IMG/VR virus record: IMGVR_UViG_3300012920_010550
Location: 1 to 46,803 of that record
DNA length: 46,803 bases
Direction: 5' to 3' (one strand)
Origin: a virus
In this document: positions 23,281 through 33,318 of the stretch, piece by piece
Numbering within the stretch: position 1 is the first letter of the stretch
How the letters are laid out: the number at the start of each line of letters is the position of its first letter
Program-made: the position numbers and the translations under genes
The notes under the pieces: model-generated
Database searches by the model: none
The model's input: only the letters and a program-made list of their open reading frames with translations
What the model was told of the DNA's origin: nothing

Positions 23281-24273
23281 ATGCCAATCAATTTATCTCT
23301 ATTGGGTATTTCTAAAAAGCAAGCAGCCACATGGATAACTAACAGTGCAAGAAATTTAGAGAATCTCAACCCATATGTAAAAAGCATTGTAGAAAGTGGA
23401 ATTTCTGAACTAAATGAGGATCCCTCTACAATAAAAACGGAGAAAAATCTATCACCGAGTGTTCCAGGTTTGAATAGTGCACGATCAGCTGAACCTATTT
23501 GTCGATATATCAAAGGGGAAGGAGAAAGGGTGTTCAACAATTCGAATGATGCTTGGATTGTGTTAGGTAGAGATAGAAAAGACAATTTAGCAAGTGGATA
23601 TGGCGGAGCCGGACATTCAGGAGCAAGCTCGATTGATATAGTATGCGGTCGCGGCGCCTCCGCCGGCGCCGATGATGACTCATATGTTGATCCAAATTTT
23701 AAAAGTGATGCAGCCCGTATATATATAAGTCAAAAGTCGGATATTGATGATTACTTATCGCTCGTTGATGGTACAGTTGGGAACTCCAAGGCAAGGTCTG
23801 CAATTGGAATGAAAGCAGATTCCATCAGATTAGCAGCCAGACAAGGAATAAAAATTGTTACGAATGCGGATGATACAAATTCGTTTGGTGGGCTTCTGCT
23901 AGGAACAAAGGGCATAGATCTAATCGCTGGCAATAATGAGGAAGAATTGCAGCCCATTCCAAAAGGAGACAATACTGTGAGTGCATTGAGAAAAGTCAAT
24001 GAAAATATAAGTCGCCTAAACGGGATTGTTATGAATTTTATTTTGAACCAAACCGCATTCAATATTGCTCTACAGGCCCACACTCATGCACCCTCTTTTG
24101 GTATGGCTCCATCTATAGAATTGCAGCCTGTCGGGGTATTTTCCAATAGTCAGATTATTCAAAACATTCCAAACTTGTGGCTAAACAAGGTAAATACTGA
24201 ATTTATTTTTCCAATGAACTTTCTATATCCTTTCGGTACGAAATATATTTGCGGGACTAACAGGACAAACTAA
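23281..24273 (+). CDS. Probable baseplate hub/spike-associated structural protein
   Basis: A 330-aa protein directly abutting the M23 protein gene (start right after its stop). The pattern DAWIVLGRDRKDNLASGYGG, IDIVCGRGA, SQKSDIDDYLSL and RSAIGMKADSIRLAARQGIK is one I associate with conserved structural proteins of divergent T4-like marine phages. Gly/Asp-rich beta repeats suggest a spike-like or beta-helical assembly. No enzyme motif. The stop overlaps the next start (TAATG). Confidence 0.6.
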   Translation: MPINLSLLGISKKQAATWITNSARNLENLNPYVKSIVESGISELNEDPSTIKTEKNLSPSVPGLNSARSAEPICRYIKGEGERVFNNSNDAWIVLGRDRKDNLASGYGGAGHSGASSIDIVCGRGASAGADDDSYVDPNFKSDAARIYISQKSDIDDYLSLVDGTVGNSKARSAIGMKADSIRLAARQGIKIVTNADDTNSFGGLLLGTKGIDLIAGNNEEELQPIPKGDNTVSALRKVNENISRLNGIVMNFILNQTAFNIALQAHTHAPSFGMAPSIELQPVGVFSNSQIIQNIPNLWLNKVNTEFIFPMNFLYPFGTKYICGTNRTN

Positions 24274-27200
24274 TGACTGAAAGATGTAAAGAAGAAATCG
24301 AAGAAAAAGAAATAGATTGTGCACCCTCTTCTGGCAAGTGCGATAATCCCCCTTCTCCAATGCCAGTTCCAGACTGGCGTAAAACAAAAGATCCTTTCAA
24401 AAACGAAAAAGAAGGAAAATATTCCGTAACGATAACGCTGACAGAAGAAATAAAAAATTTAGATGAATTGGATACAAAAAAAGGAGAAGAAATAAAAATC
24501 TCCGCTTTGCTGGAGATGCTTGATTTTTATGGAAAAGATGAGAAAAATGTAGGATCCGTATCTTACGATGACATCGATATTGAAAAGCTGTACGTTGACC
24601 CTAGAATTCTAGTAAAGCCAAAAGTATTAGTAAGCGTATCATCTCAAATTTTTGACAAAATTCCAGAAAATCTATCCGAACAAGAAGAGGAAGAGAAAGC
24701 TCCCTCTGAAGAATCTTCCGATACAGCAGCTAGCGAGAGTAAAGAAAGCGAATCCGCTGATGTGTCTCCAGAAGAAGCACCTATCGCAAATTACGTTATT
24801 TTCGAATCTTCAGAAATAACAAAAATGTTCGAAACAGTGGCAGAAAAAATTTCAGAGTTATCTGTAGAAGCTGTGAAATTATCATATCAGGATCCTGGCC
24901 AGGTTTTGACGATCAATTTGATAAAAGAAGCACAAAGACTTTTAGGATATAGATCTTCTTTAATTTCTCTTATTGAGAAAAATGGTTACACTTTACAAAA
25001 TATAGAAAGAGTAAAAATTCAATTCAATTCAGATAGTGTTAGGAGTGTCGAGGTTGGCCCGAAAAGCAATTGCTCAAAAAAACTAGCAAAAGGATTTCAA
25101 TCTTTCAAAAAAGGACCAGATGTCTCAAGACAACTAACAAACAGCTTAGTATCTAGACTTCCAGATATATATAAAGATTTCAATTCTAGAAGATCTTTGA
25201 ATTATCAATCTTTTATAAACAAATATATGTCCAATGTTCAATCTTATTCTCAAAATGGATATGTAGATAGGGTTTCTGCACAAGACATTTATCCTTTTAG
25301 AAAATATTTTTCAGAACAGTTTGAGACGAAAGTTTTGAAAACACAGTCAGAAGTACAAAGAGAAGAAGAGCTGATGACAGATATGGTAATGATGAAAGAT
25401 CGATACCAAAATCTAATAAAAGAACAGATATCAGTAAACGATCCTATCTCAAATAGTTTTCCTGATCTTGTAAAATCCACTGGAACCGAATCTGATATTG
25501 AGTTTTTTTGGCAAAATGTTGTAAACGGAATGGGAAAGAGGGGAATCTCTTCTTTGGCCAGGGTGGCTCTTAACAAAGCTCAAGAAAATTTAGGAGTAGA
25601 TCTCAACAATTCCATTATATCAGAAAGCTTTGTTATGAATCTAAATAATGCTGATTTGGCTAACTTTATAAGAAAAATTCCAACTCAAGCAGAATTACAA
25701 GAAAACATTAATAAAACTGCCGAAGATATTCTTGTTGGAATAGGCATAGAAGAATATGATATCCCATGGCAAAATGGCTCCCAAAGAGGAAGCTTTTCTA
25801 GTACAAATCCTAATTCTGATTCATATAATCGCGAACCCCTTTCAGAGTTTGAAGAGTTGATGAGGTATGGCACCATCGCCACCGGTTATCGTGAGCGTGT
25901 TACTCAAGAAGTTTATGATGCATACAGGCAAGCAATTACAGAGAACATGATGCCAGAATCTATCTTGGCAATCGCCGATATAAATTTCGAAGGCCCATCG
26001 TTTTATGATGTATTATGCTTGAGAAATAAATTTGGTAAAGTTGATATAGATTTACAACTTCCAAAATTCAATGGGAAAATAGGAATTCCAGAACTTCCTC
26101 AAATAAAAGTCCCAGACTTGTTAGCAATTGTCATAGAAAATGCTATTCAAGCTGCTCTAAAGCTAATCTTGAATACCGTTATGATGATTATAGAGAAAAT
26201 ATTGTCAGCTTTGGGTGATGGTGTTTGCGAATCTCCATCTAATTTTGGTATCGAAGACATTCCCGTCTCAAACCTTAGAACGATTATCAAAAACTCAATA
26301 CCAATTCAGGGAAATGCTCCCGAACTGGTAGACAGTTATATGACAAGCTTTCTTTCGTCTTCTGGTTTTACACCAGATAATTCTCCAAAAACTAGATCAA
26401 TAGTTGCAGAATTTATTGATGATATCTCTGTTACTTTGACAGAAAACGAACTAATGCTTTTACTAAAAGGTCAACCAACAACAGAAGTTTTGGTACTTGT
26501 ATCCGAGTTAGCAAAAATGAGAGATAACTTTTTAGCTAACCAATTGACTGATCCGAACAATGTGGCAGACCTATTTTCATCTTTGAGTAATTTTATCCCT
26601 CAAGATTTTTTGAATAACCAAACTGATCCAAGCCCGATAAATCCAACAAGTATTGGAATCTGTAGAGATGAAGGCGCCCTCGATAAATTCAGTGCTCTAA
26701 GATGCTCGTTGCTGGGTCAGAACAAGGGATTGAAAGAAGAAGACTGCAAAAATCATCTAGATATTCTAAAAGATTTGGCTAAAAATGATGTAGAAGATTT
26801 AAATAATATTATACAAAATCTTGACAACATGATCGGCTGCTCTTTGCCTGATATTATCGCAAATCCATCATGTCCGGGAGAAGACACTTCATCTGCACTG
26901 TTACCACAAATACCAGACCAAGTAAAGCAAATTCTAAACTCTGCAATGTCTTCTTATTTTGATACTTTAGAGTTGAAAATAATGGAAGAACTAATTGATC
27001 ATCAAGGTTTTTTGGATATGGTTTTGGTTGATGAATTCGGAGCCGGATTCAAGCAGCACAACAATCTAATAAATGGCCCACTAGGTGCAGAAAGTCCAGA
27101 AGATTGGAAATTACTAGGAATATTCTCCTCTCACGCATCACCAGCTTCTGGATCCACAGGCTCCTCTATTCTACGGAATAGTCCCACTGGCTCAATAGGT

Positions 27201-29561
27201 AATTTTCCGGAAGAGGTGGCTTCACAACTAAAAGAAAATTTGGAAGAAATGGTAGAGAAAAATTACGAAGTTACCCAGAATAATGGATACGATATCTTTA
27301 CCTATGAATATCCAGAGAATCTAGATGATTATTCTTTTTATCTAGCTGATACAAATTTGAATGGAAAAGAATATATTTTGAAACTGAAAGAGTCCTATAA
27401 GCAAGGTGGAAATAAAAAAGTAGATATATTTGAAGAGGAAGCCCTTTATGTAAGAGGAGAAGAAAATATCGATGCAAGTTTGGGCATGTACATCAGTTCT
27501 GAATTAGGAGTGGATATAAATTCACCTACTGCCAAAAAAGATTGTATATTTTCTACCATTGTTTCCAATGTACCAAACTCGAAAGAACACGAAGTTTTTA
27601 TAAAAAGCTTTAGTGATAAGCTATATTTCTATTTTTACAAAAAATATCTAAAAGAAGTAACAAACAAAATAACAGAAGAGGTATCTGGATCGACATCTTT
27701 TTCTTTTGGCTATGATCCGGAAGCAAAGCCAAAAAAGATTTGCTTAGATCCGGAACAGTTTGGTGGAACAGAAGAAAATCCACCATATTATTTAGAGCCT
27801 CCCGAGAGATATGGCTGGCTAAACATATACGACAAAATAATTCCAGAACAAGATGGCGAAGAGCCACATCGCTCTTCTATTATAAATTTTGAAGAAATTT
27901 CTTCTAAGATTGTAGAAAATTCAGAATTGTTTCCCGATGACGAAAGAATATATGTAGACACGCGTAAAATGTTTATTCCACCATTCTACCAGGTTCTTGA
28001 TAAAAGTTCTAAAGCAATGATGGAGGCTACTCTTCGTGCAACATTTAGGGTGTATATTTTTGATATCATGCTAAAAGGCATCAATATATTTACCAAATTC
28101 AAGCCCGATTTTACTGAAAATTTTGACGATGTATTGCTCTCTTATTTGTCAGAAAACATCAAGATGGGCTTGTTGGACGAAAGTAAAACTTTTTATGGCA
28201 GAAAAGATGACGCTTATTATTTGGAGTTTTTAGAGCAGACAGTTCAGATATTTGGAAATCTTGTAGATGCCAGTCTTGCTGAACCAACCCTGCAAGAACA
28301 AAGCGCGATAGACTACCTTAACCAAGAACAATCTAAATTGGGTGTAATTTGTGAATCTACTAAGAAAGAAAATAAAAAAATCAAGCTTGACTTTCTAAGA
28401 AGGGAAGACATTCAAAAAGAAGCTATGGTGATTTTCAAAAGATATATCGCCGAAGAGTTGAAAAAAGTGTCTGCTGCCTTTGAAGAGACTTTAGATTTAG
28501 ATGCTGAAATAGTTGATGACATCTTTGTTCAAGAGCAGGGCTGGATTCACAATCCTATCGAGCTTGGTCGTGTCGTTGAGGGAATGACACTAATAACGGA
28601 TGTAGTGGCAGATACAGCATCAGAGATTGATCCTCCTGATTTTAGAAACAACATTTATGGAAATCCTCCTGGGAAATTTGATTTATCAGAATTAGATTAT
28701 ATCCCATTTGTATTGGAGCGATATATAAAAATAGAAGACTACAATGACAAGGAGGCTGAAGATAAAAACATTCCTTCTCGTGTAAGAAATAGAGACAAAA
28801 ATCTATACGGCGTAGTAAATGCAACTTCGTGGTCGGATTATTTAGATTCTATTTCTGATATTACTTCCGAAAAAGAAGTTAGCGATTTTTGGAAAAGTTG
28901 GAAATTTGGAATAAGGATTAGTATCGTACCAACTGGAGATTTTATTGATGGAAAAAATTTCAAAGACATTTTGGTTGATACGCCAGAAGAGATGTGTCAA
29001 AGCAGTAAAGCTTACAAGATAGGTAAATATAACTCTCCTTTATTACCGTTTATTAATCACGAGGAGGATATTGAAAATAAATCAATTTCTGAATATCAAA
29101 ATGGTCAAATAGTTACAGATTTCAACAATAATCAAAAATGTATGTTATTCGATTTTTTTGAAACGCCTCAATATAGATCTATTTTTAAGTATTCTATGTC
29201 ATTCTCTAGAATTCTGTCCATGATGGGAATTTATACCATAAACGGATTTTTACCTTCTTTTCAGGATGCAGACGCGGCTTACCTTGGCCCCCTAAGAGGC
29301 CTAAAGAGTTGGAATAGAAGAACTCTAAAAAAATCAAAAGATTATGCAAGAATAATTTTTGAATCAATTTATAATTCTAGGGATCCAAATTACAAAGACA
29401 GGAAATCTCGTCGACCAACGGAATTTTTTAGAAATAATAATAAAATTAGGTTTTCTTCTGTCGATATTGGTCTGAAATGGTTTGAGCGCCAGCTTGAGTT
29501 GCCTAGACCATTCGATAAAGATGGTAATCCAAAAGATTTTATAAAAGAAGATTGCTCATAA
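24273..29561 (+). CDS. Giant virion protein of unknown function (1762 aa)
   Basis: A single 1762-codon frame, unbroken. The N-terminus is Cys-containing and Pro-rich (residues 1-35). A low-complexity acidic Ser/Glu linker lies at about 140-170. The rest is mixed alpha/beta, with the helical block LLAIVIENAIQAALKLILNT at about 625-645 as the most hydrophobic part. No LamG, Ig or enzyme motif is recognised. Its place between the spike-like protein and gp25 suggests a baseplate or tail-tube-associated component. It lacks the heptad pattern of a tape measure across its length, so that role is not claimed. Confidence 0.65.
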   Translation: MTERCKEEIEEKEIDCAPSSGKCDNPPSPMPVPDWRKTKDPFKNEKEGKYSVTITLTEEIKNLDELDTKKGEEIKISALLEMLDFYGKDEKNVGSVSYDDIDIEKLYVDPRILVKPKVLVSVSSQIFDKIPENLSEQEEEEKAPSEESSDTAASESKESESADVSPEEAPIANYVIFESSEITKMFETVAEKISELSVEAVKLSYQDPGQVLTINLIKEAQRLLGYRSSLISLIEKNGYTLQNIERVKIQFNSDSVRSVEVGPKSNCSKKLAKGFQSFKKGPDVSRQLTNSLVSRLPDIYKDFNSRRSLNYQSFINKYMSNVQSYSQNGYVDRVSAQDIYPFRKYFSEQFETKVLKTQSEVQREEELMTDMVMMKDRYQNLIKEQISVNDPISNSFPDLVKSTGTESDIEFFWQNVVNGMGKRGISSLARVALNKAQENLGVDLNNSIISESFVMNLNNADLANFIRKIPTQAELQENINKTAEDILVGIGIEEYDIPWQNGSQRGSFSSTNPNSDSYNREPLSEFEELMRYGTIATGYRERVTQEVYDAYRQAITENMMPESILAIADINFEGPSFYDVLCLRNKFGKVDIDLQLPKFNGKIGIPELPQIKVPDLLAIVIENAIQAALKLILNTVMMIIEKILSALGDGVCESPSNFGIEDIPVSNLRTIIKNSIPIQGNAPELVDSYMTSFLSSSGFTPDNSPKTRSIVAEFIDDISVTLTENELMLLLKGQPTTEVLVLVSELAKMRDNFLANQLTDPNNVADLFSSLSNFIPQDFLNNQTDPSPINPTSIGICRDEGALDKFSALRCSLLGQNKGLKEEDCKNHLDILKDLAKNDVEDLNNIIQNLDNMIGCSLPDIIANPSCPGEDTSSALLPQIPDQVKQILNSAMSSYFDTLELKIMEELIDHQGFLDMVLVDEFGAGFKQHNNLINGPLGAESPEDWKLLGIFSSHASPASGSTGSSILRNSPTGSIGNFPEEVASQLKENLEEMVEKNYEVTQNNGYDIFTYEYPENLDDYSFYLADTNLNGKEYILKLKESYKQGGNKKVDIFEEEALYVRGEENIDASLGMYISSELGVDINSPTAKKDCIFSTIVSNVPNSKEHEVFIKSFSDKLYFYFYKKYLKEVTNKITEEVSGSTSFSFGYDPEAKPKKICLDPEQFGGTEENPPYYLEPPERYGWLNIYDKIIPEQDGEEPHRSSIINFEEISSKIVENSELFPDDERIYVDTRKMFIPPFYQVLDKSSKAMMEATLRATFRVYIFDIMLKGINIFTKFKPDFTENFDDVLLSYLSENIKMGLLDESKTFYGRKDDAYYLEFLEQTVQIFGNLVDASLAEPTLQEQSAIDYLNQEQSKLGVICESTKKENKKIKLDFLRREDIQKEAMVIFKRYIAEELKKVSAAFEETLDLDAEIVDDIFVQEQGWIHNPIELGRVVEGMTLITDVVADTASEIDPPDFRNNIYGNPPGKFDLSELDYIPFVLERYIKIEDYNDKEAEDKNIPSRVRNRDKNLYGVVNATSWSDYLDSISDITSEKEVSDFWKSWKFGIRISIVPTGDFIDGKNFKDILVDTPEEMCQSSKAYKIGKYNSPLLPFINHEEDIENKSISEYQNGQIVTDFNNNQKCMLFDFFETPQYRSIFKYSMSFSRILSMMGIYTINGFLPSFQDADAAYLGPLRGLKSWNRRTLKKSKDYARIIFESIYNSRDPNYKDRKSRRPTEFFRNNNKIRFSSVDIGLKWFERQLELPRPFDKDGNPKDFIKEDCS

Positions 29562-29618
29562 ATAACTAAAACAGGGAAGTAATTTATTTTTTAAGCCTAA
29601 TTATAGGGAGGAATAAGT

Positions 29619-30002
29619 ATGGCTTCTGGATATTCACCAAAATTACCAATCTCAAGACATGCCGATGATGGGTACTCATTGACTAAAACCTTGGAGCAGG
29701 TAGCATCTCAAAATCTAAAGCACCTGTTGTTGACCAATCCCGGAGAAAGAATAATGGATCCAGAATTTGGAGTTGGTTTGAAGAAATTTTTATTCGAAAT
29801 GAGAACAGAAGAAGTAAATTTTGAAATGAATTCCAGAATAAGAGAGCAGGTATCAAAATACTTGACCTATATCAACATACAAAATATTAGCTTTAATAGC
29901 GATATTCGAAATGAAAACCTTGTTGCGGTCTCTATTGTGTATAACATCTTGCCTTCCACAAAGCAAATCATAACAGATTTTTTAGTTTCACTATCGCAAT
30001 AA
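29619..30002 (+). CDS. gp25: Baseplate wedge protein gp25 (GPW_gp25)
   Basis: A 127-aa protein, full length for the family. The segment HLLLTNPGERIMDPEFGVGL (about 35-54) is the hallmark of GPW/gp25 proteins, which nucleate sheath assembly and sit in the inner baseplate. GGGAGG lies about 7 bases before ATG 29619. It follows a 57-base gap, the longest between structural genes, and probably begins a transcript with gp6. Confidence 0.95.
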   Translation: MASGYSPKLPISRHADDGYSLTKTLEQVASQNLKHLLLTNPGERIMDPEFGVGLKKFLFEMRTEEVNFEMNSRIREQVSKYLTYINIQNISFNSDIRNENLVAVSIVYNILPSTKQIITDFLVSLSQ

Positions 30003-30040
30003 TAGCCAAATTACTACTTACTATAGAGGAAAACAAATAG

Positions 30041-31840
30041 ATGGCAAAAAGTAAAAAAACATCACCAGTTATTTATACCAGTAGAGAATATACAAGTATT
30101 AGAGATGATCTTTTACAATTTGCAAAAAGATATTATCCAGAGTCTTTTCAGGATTTCAACGAGTCTTCTTTCGGGTCTTTGATGATTGATACAGTCGCAT
30201 ACGTGGGAGACATTTTGTCATTCTACCTAGATTACCAAACAAACGAGTCTCTATTGGACACGGCTATTGAATATAATAACGTAGTTAGGCTTAGTAGGCA
30301 GTTGGGCTACAAATACCAAGGTAAGCCAACTTCTTCAGGAGTCATTGCACTTTATTGTATCATCCCATCAAACTCTATAGGTTTGGGTCCGAATTCATCA
30401 TATTTTCCAATTTTGAAAAAAAATACACAACTCAAATCTAAAAATGGAGTTTCTTTTTTGTTGGATGAGGATGTGAGATTTGACAATCCAAACAACGAAA
30501 TAGTGGCAGCCAGAATTGATCAAACAACCGGCACTCCAACATCATATGCCGTAAAGGCATACGGAAAAGTCATATCTGGTATCTTATCTGAAGAAACAAT
30601 CATAGTTGGAGAGTTTGAGAGATTTAAGAAAATAGAATTATCTTCAAGAAATATATCCGAAATTTTATCAGTAGTGGACTTGGAAGGAAATGAATACTAT
30701 GAAGTAGATTACTTGTCCCAAAACGTAATTTATAAAGACGTTACCAATCGCGGTTTAGATAAAGAAGATACACCTTCTATTCTCAAACCATTCGTCGTAC
30801 CAAGAAGATTTACTGTAGAGCAGACATATGGCAAAACTACTCTACAATTTGGGTATGGCTCTGATTCCGAGCTGGCAGAGCCTTCTATTGCCAACCCAAG
30901 TAATGTAGTCCTAAAGAAGCATGGCAAAGAATATATTTCAGATTTTTCTTTTGACCCTTCAAAGCTTTTGAGCACCGATAAATTTGGCGTAGGGCCGGCA
31001 AATACTAGGCTAATAGTAAAATACAGAACAAATAACTCTAGAAATACAAATGCAGCCGCAGGAACTCTAAAGACAGTTAGTAATCCTATAATTGAATTCA
31101 ACAATCCACAAAACTTAAATAACAATACAATAAGAAATGTGCGCTCTTCTATTGAGTGCTATAACGAATCACCAATTACGGGAGACATAACACCAGAAAC
31201 TTCTGAAGAGCTAAAGATAAGAACAATGGATAACTATGCTGCACAAAATAGAGCAGTGACCACACAAGACTATAAATCAGTTATCTATGCAATGCCACAA
31301 AAATTCGGTGCGATAAAGAGATGTCAAGTAGTCAGAGATAGTGACTCTTTCAAAAGAAATATAAATATTTATTTACTATCTCAAGACGAAAAAGGGAAAC
31401 TAACGACAGCTTCTCAAACTTTGAAAAATAATCTAAAAGTCTGGCTTGGAAACATGAAAATGGTAAATGATACTGTAGATCTAATAGATGGTAAGATTAT
31501 CAACATAGGTATAAATTTCAAAATCGTTGCAGATAAAAATTCTAATAGATTTGAGATTTTAGATGCCTGTACAGAAGCCTTAAAAAATAAATATATTGAA
31601 CCATTTGATATGGGTGAGCCAATATATTTGAATGAAATTTATTCGACACTGAATAGGGTAAGAGGAGTTATTGATACTGAAGATGTCGAGATTGTTGTAA
31701 AGCGCGGATCTTCTTATTCTACAACAACTTATAGCGTAGCGGAGGGAAAAGTAAACGGTGGAAGAGAACTTATGTCTCCACTAAATGCTGCGTTTGAAAT
31801 AAAATTCCCAGATTTAGATATAAAAGGTACTATTAAATAA
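30041..31840 (+). CDS. gp6: Baseplate wedge protein gp6/baseplate J-like
   Basis: A 599-aa protein with the typical gp6/J start: IYTSREYTSIRDDLLQFAKR, then MIDTVAYVGDILSFYLDYQT and ESLLDTAIEYNNVVRLSRQL. ITGDITPETSEELKIRTMDNYAAQ with VTTQDYKSVIYAMP in the second half is the baseplate-J core. It forms the iris-like ring that opens at sheath contraction. Length is close to T4 gp6 (660 aa). AGAGGA precedes ATG 30041. It lies 38 bases after gp25 and overlaps the next gene by one base. Confidence 0.93.
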   Translation: MAKSKKTSPVIYTSREYTSIRDDLLQFAKRYYPESFQDFNESSFGSLMIDTVAYVGDILSFYLDYQTNESLLDTAIEYNNVVRLSRQLGYKYQGKPTSSGVIALYCIIPSNSIGLGPNSSYFPILKKNTQLKSKNGVSFLLDEDVRFDNPNNEIVAARIDQTTGTPTSYAVKAYGKVISGILSEETIIVGEFERFKKIELSSRNISEILSVVDLEGNEYYEVDYLSQNVIYKDVTNRGLDKEDTPSILKPFVVPRRFTVEQTYGKTTLQFGYGSDSELAEPSIANPSNVVLKKHGKEYISDFSFDPSKLLSTDKFGVGPANTRLIVKYRTNNSRNTNAAAGTLKTVSNPIIEFNNPQNLNNNTIRNVRSSIECYNESPITGDITPETSEELKIRTMDNYAAQNRAVTTQDYKSVIYAMPQKFGAIKRCQVVRDSDSFKRNINIYLLSQDEKGKLTTASQTLKNNLKVWLGNMKMVNDTVDLIDGKIINIGINFKIVADKNSNRFEILDACTEALKNKYIEPFDMGEPIYLNEIYSTLNRVRGVIDTEDVEIVVKRGSSYSTTTYSVAEGKVNGGRELMSPLNAAFEIKFPDLDIKGTIK

Positions 31841-33318
31841 TGGCTATTAAAAAGTATTATTCAAATGCAGACAACACTATAACCAGCGCATATCGAACAA
31901 CTTTAGTTTCTAGAGGTACTGGTTCGAATATGGGACTATCAGATATTCTAGAAACATTTTCAATTTATGGTCAAGAAACCACTAACTCAACAGAATTAGA
32001 GAGAATTTTGATAAAATTTCCTGTAAATAAAATATCTCAAGATAGAGCAGCGGGACAGATCCCAGGCGCTGGAAATGTAAAATTTTTCTTAAATATGTAT
32101 AATGCGCCACATAGGCAGACAACCCCAAGACAAGCTAAATTGGTAATACTTCCAATCTCGCAAGCTTGGCAAGAAGGAACTGGCTTAGATATGGAAGATT
32201 ATACCGATGTCACAAACGATGGAGACGGATCTAATTGGGTAAATGCTGGAAAAGCAGCTCCGTGGGTCAGGCAAGGGGGCGATTATTTGACCACTCCTGT
32301 GTTCTCTCAAACGTTTCCTGTAGGAAATGAAGATTTGCAAGTCGACATTACAAGCTTAGTCGAGGAATGGATTGATGGATCCATCGACAATTACGGTGTG
32401 GGAGTACACTTTACATCCAGCCAGGAAGCTTATTTTGACAATTCCCTGGCAGCAGACGACGGACCCCAGTTATATAATCCAGATGGAAGTACGGAAAGTT
32501 GGTATACTAAGAAATTTTTCGGGAGAGGTTCTGAATTTTTCTTCAAAAGACCCACAATCGAGGCTGTTTGGGATTCGTCGATTAAGGACGATAGAGGTAA
32601 CTTCTACGCAAGTTCATCATTATTGCCAGCATCCGACAACACTAGAACTGTTTACTTATATAATACAATAGGCGGTAGATTGAGAAACATCCCGGCAATT
32701 GGCACCGGTCAAATAAATTTGAGAATTTTTACGGAAGAATCTGAAGGCACACAGTTGGCGACAGGGCCAATCGTTGGCGGCCACGTTTCTACTGGAATAT
32801 ATTCTGCATCCTTTGCCCTAGACACTACCGCTAGTGTTGTTTATGACAGATGGTTTGATCCAACTTTTACCAATTGTTATTATACAGGATCAATCGAAAT
32901 CAAGAATCACCAGGTGTCTAATTACAATCTGTATCCAAATTATGTTACAAATTTGACAAATCTTAGACCAATTTATTACACACACGAAACGAATAGATTT
33001 AGATTTTACGTCCGCGAGAAAGATTGGAGTCCAACTATTTACACGGCCGCAACTAAAGACAATGATACTTTGATTATCGAAAGCGGCTCATATCAAATTC
33101 ATAGAGTTATAGATGATCTGGTTGTTGCACCATTTAGTACTGGAAGTAATATTGGGACAGAAATGTCCTTTGATGTCAGTGGTAATTATTTTGATTTCAA
33201 AATGGACTTTCTAGCTCCAGGATATTCTTACGGAATCAAAGTGGCATATTATGATGATACCGTAAACAGCTACGTTGAGCAACCCTATATTTGGAAATTT
33301 AGAGTAGAAAAAGTATGA
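31840..33318 (+). CDS. DNRLRE-like tail/baseplate protein
   Basis: A 492-aa beta-rich protein. The N-terminal half resembles DNRLRE-type jelly-roll domains (ERILIKFPVNKIS, AKLVILPISQAWQEGTGLD, ITSLVEEWIDGSI), found in extracellular and phage tail adhesins. The second half is repetitive beta structure. It probably decorates the baseplate or connects fibres. The coding sequence overlaps both neighbours (TAATG, ATGA). Confidence 0.7.
   Translation: MAIKKYYSNADNTITSAYRTTLVSRGTGSNMGLSDILETFSIYGQETTNSTELERILIKFPVNKISQDRAAGQIPGAGNVKFFLNMYNAPHRQTTPRQAKLVILPISQAWQEGTGLDMEDYTDVTNDGDGSNWVNAGKAAPWVRQGGDYLTTPVFSQTFPVGNEDLQVDITSLVEEWIDGSIDNYGVGVHFTSSQEAYFDNSLAADDGPQLYNPDGSTESWYTKKFFGRGSEFFFKRPTIEAVWDSSIKDDRGNFYASSSLLPASDNTRTVYLYNTIGGRLRNIPAIGTGQINLRIFTEESEGTQLATGPIVGGHVSTGIYSASFALDTTASVVYDRWFDPTFTNCYYTGSIEIKNHQVSNYNLYPNYVTNLTNLRPIYYTHETNRFRFYVREKDWSPTIYTAATKDNDTLIIESGSYQIHRVIDDLVVAPFSTGSNIGTEMSFDVSGNYFDFKMDFLAPGYSYGIKVAYYDDTVNSYVEQPYIWKFRVEKV

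Noticed and set aside
23751-24083. Antisense open frames such as this 110-codon one, and others opposite the long genes
   Set aside because: They lie opposite well-supported genes, have no ribosome sites or recognisable domains, and no minus-strand promoter or gene is supported anywhere.
32372-32671. Plus-strand out-of-frame open frames within virion genes (also 3243-3440, 34474-34659, 35149-35355, 41496-41684)
   Set aside because: Each is fully inside or largely overlaps a supported gene in another frame and shows no protein-like motif.
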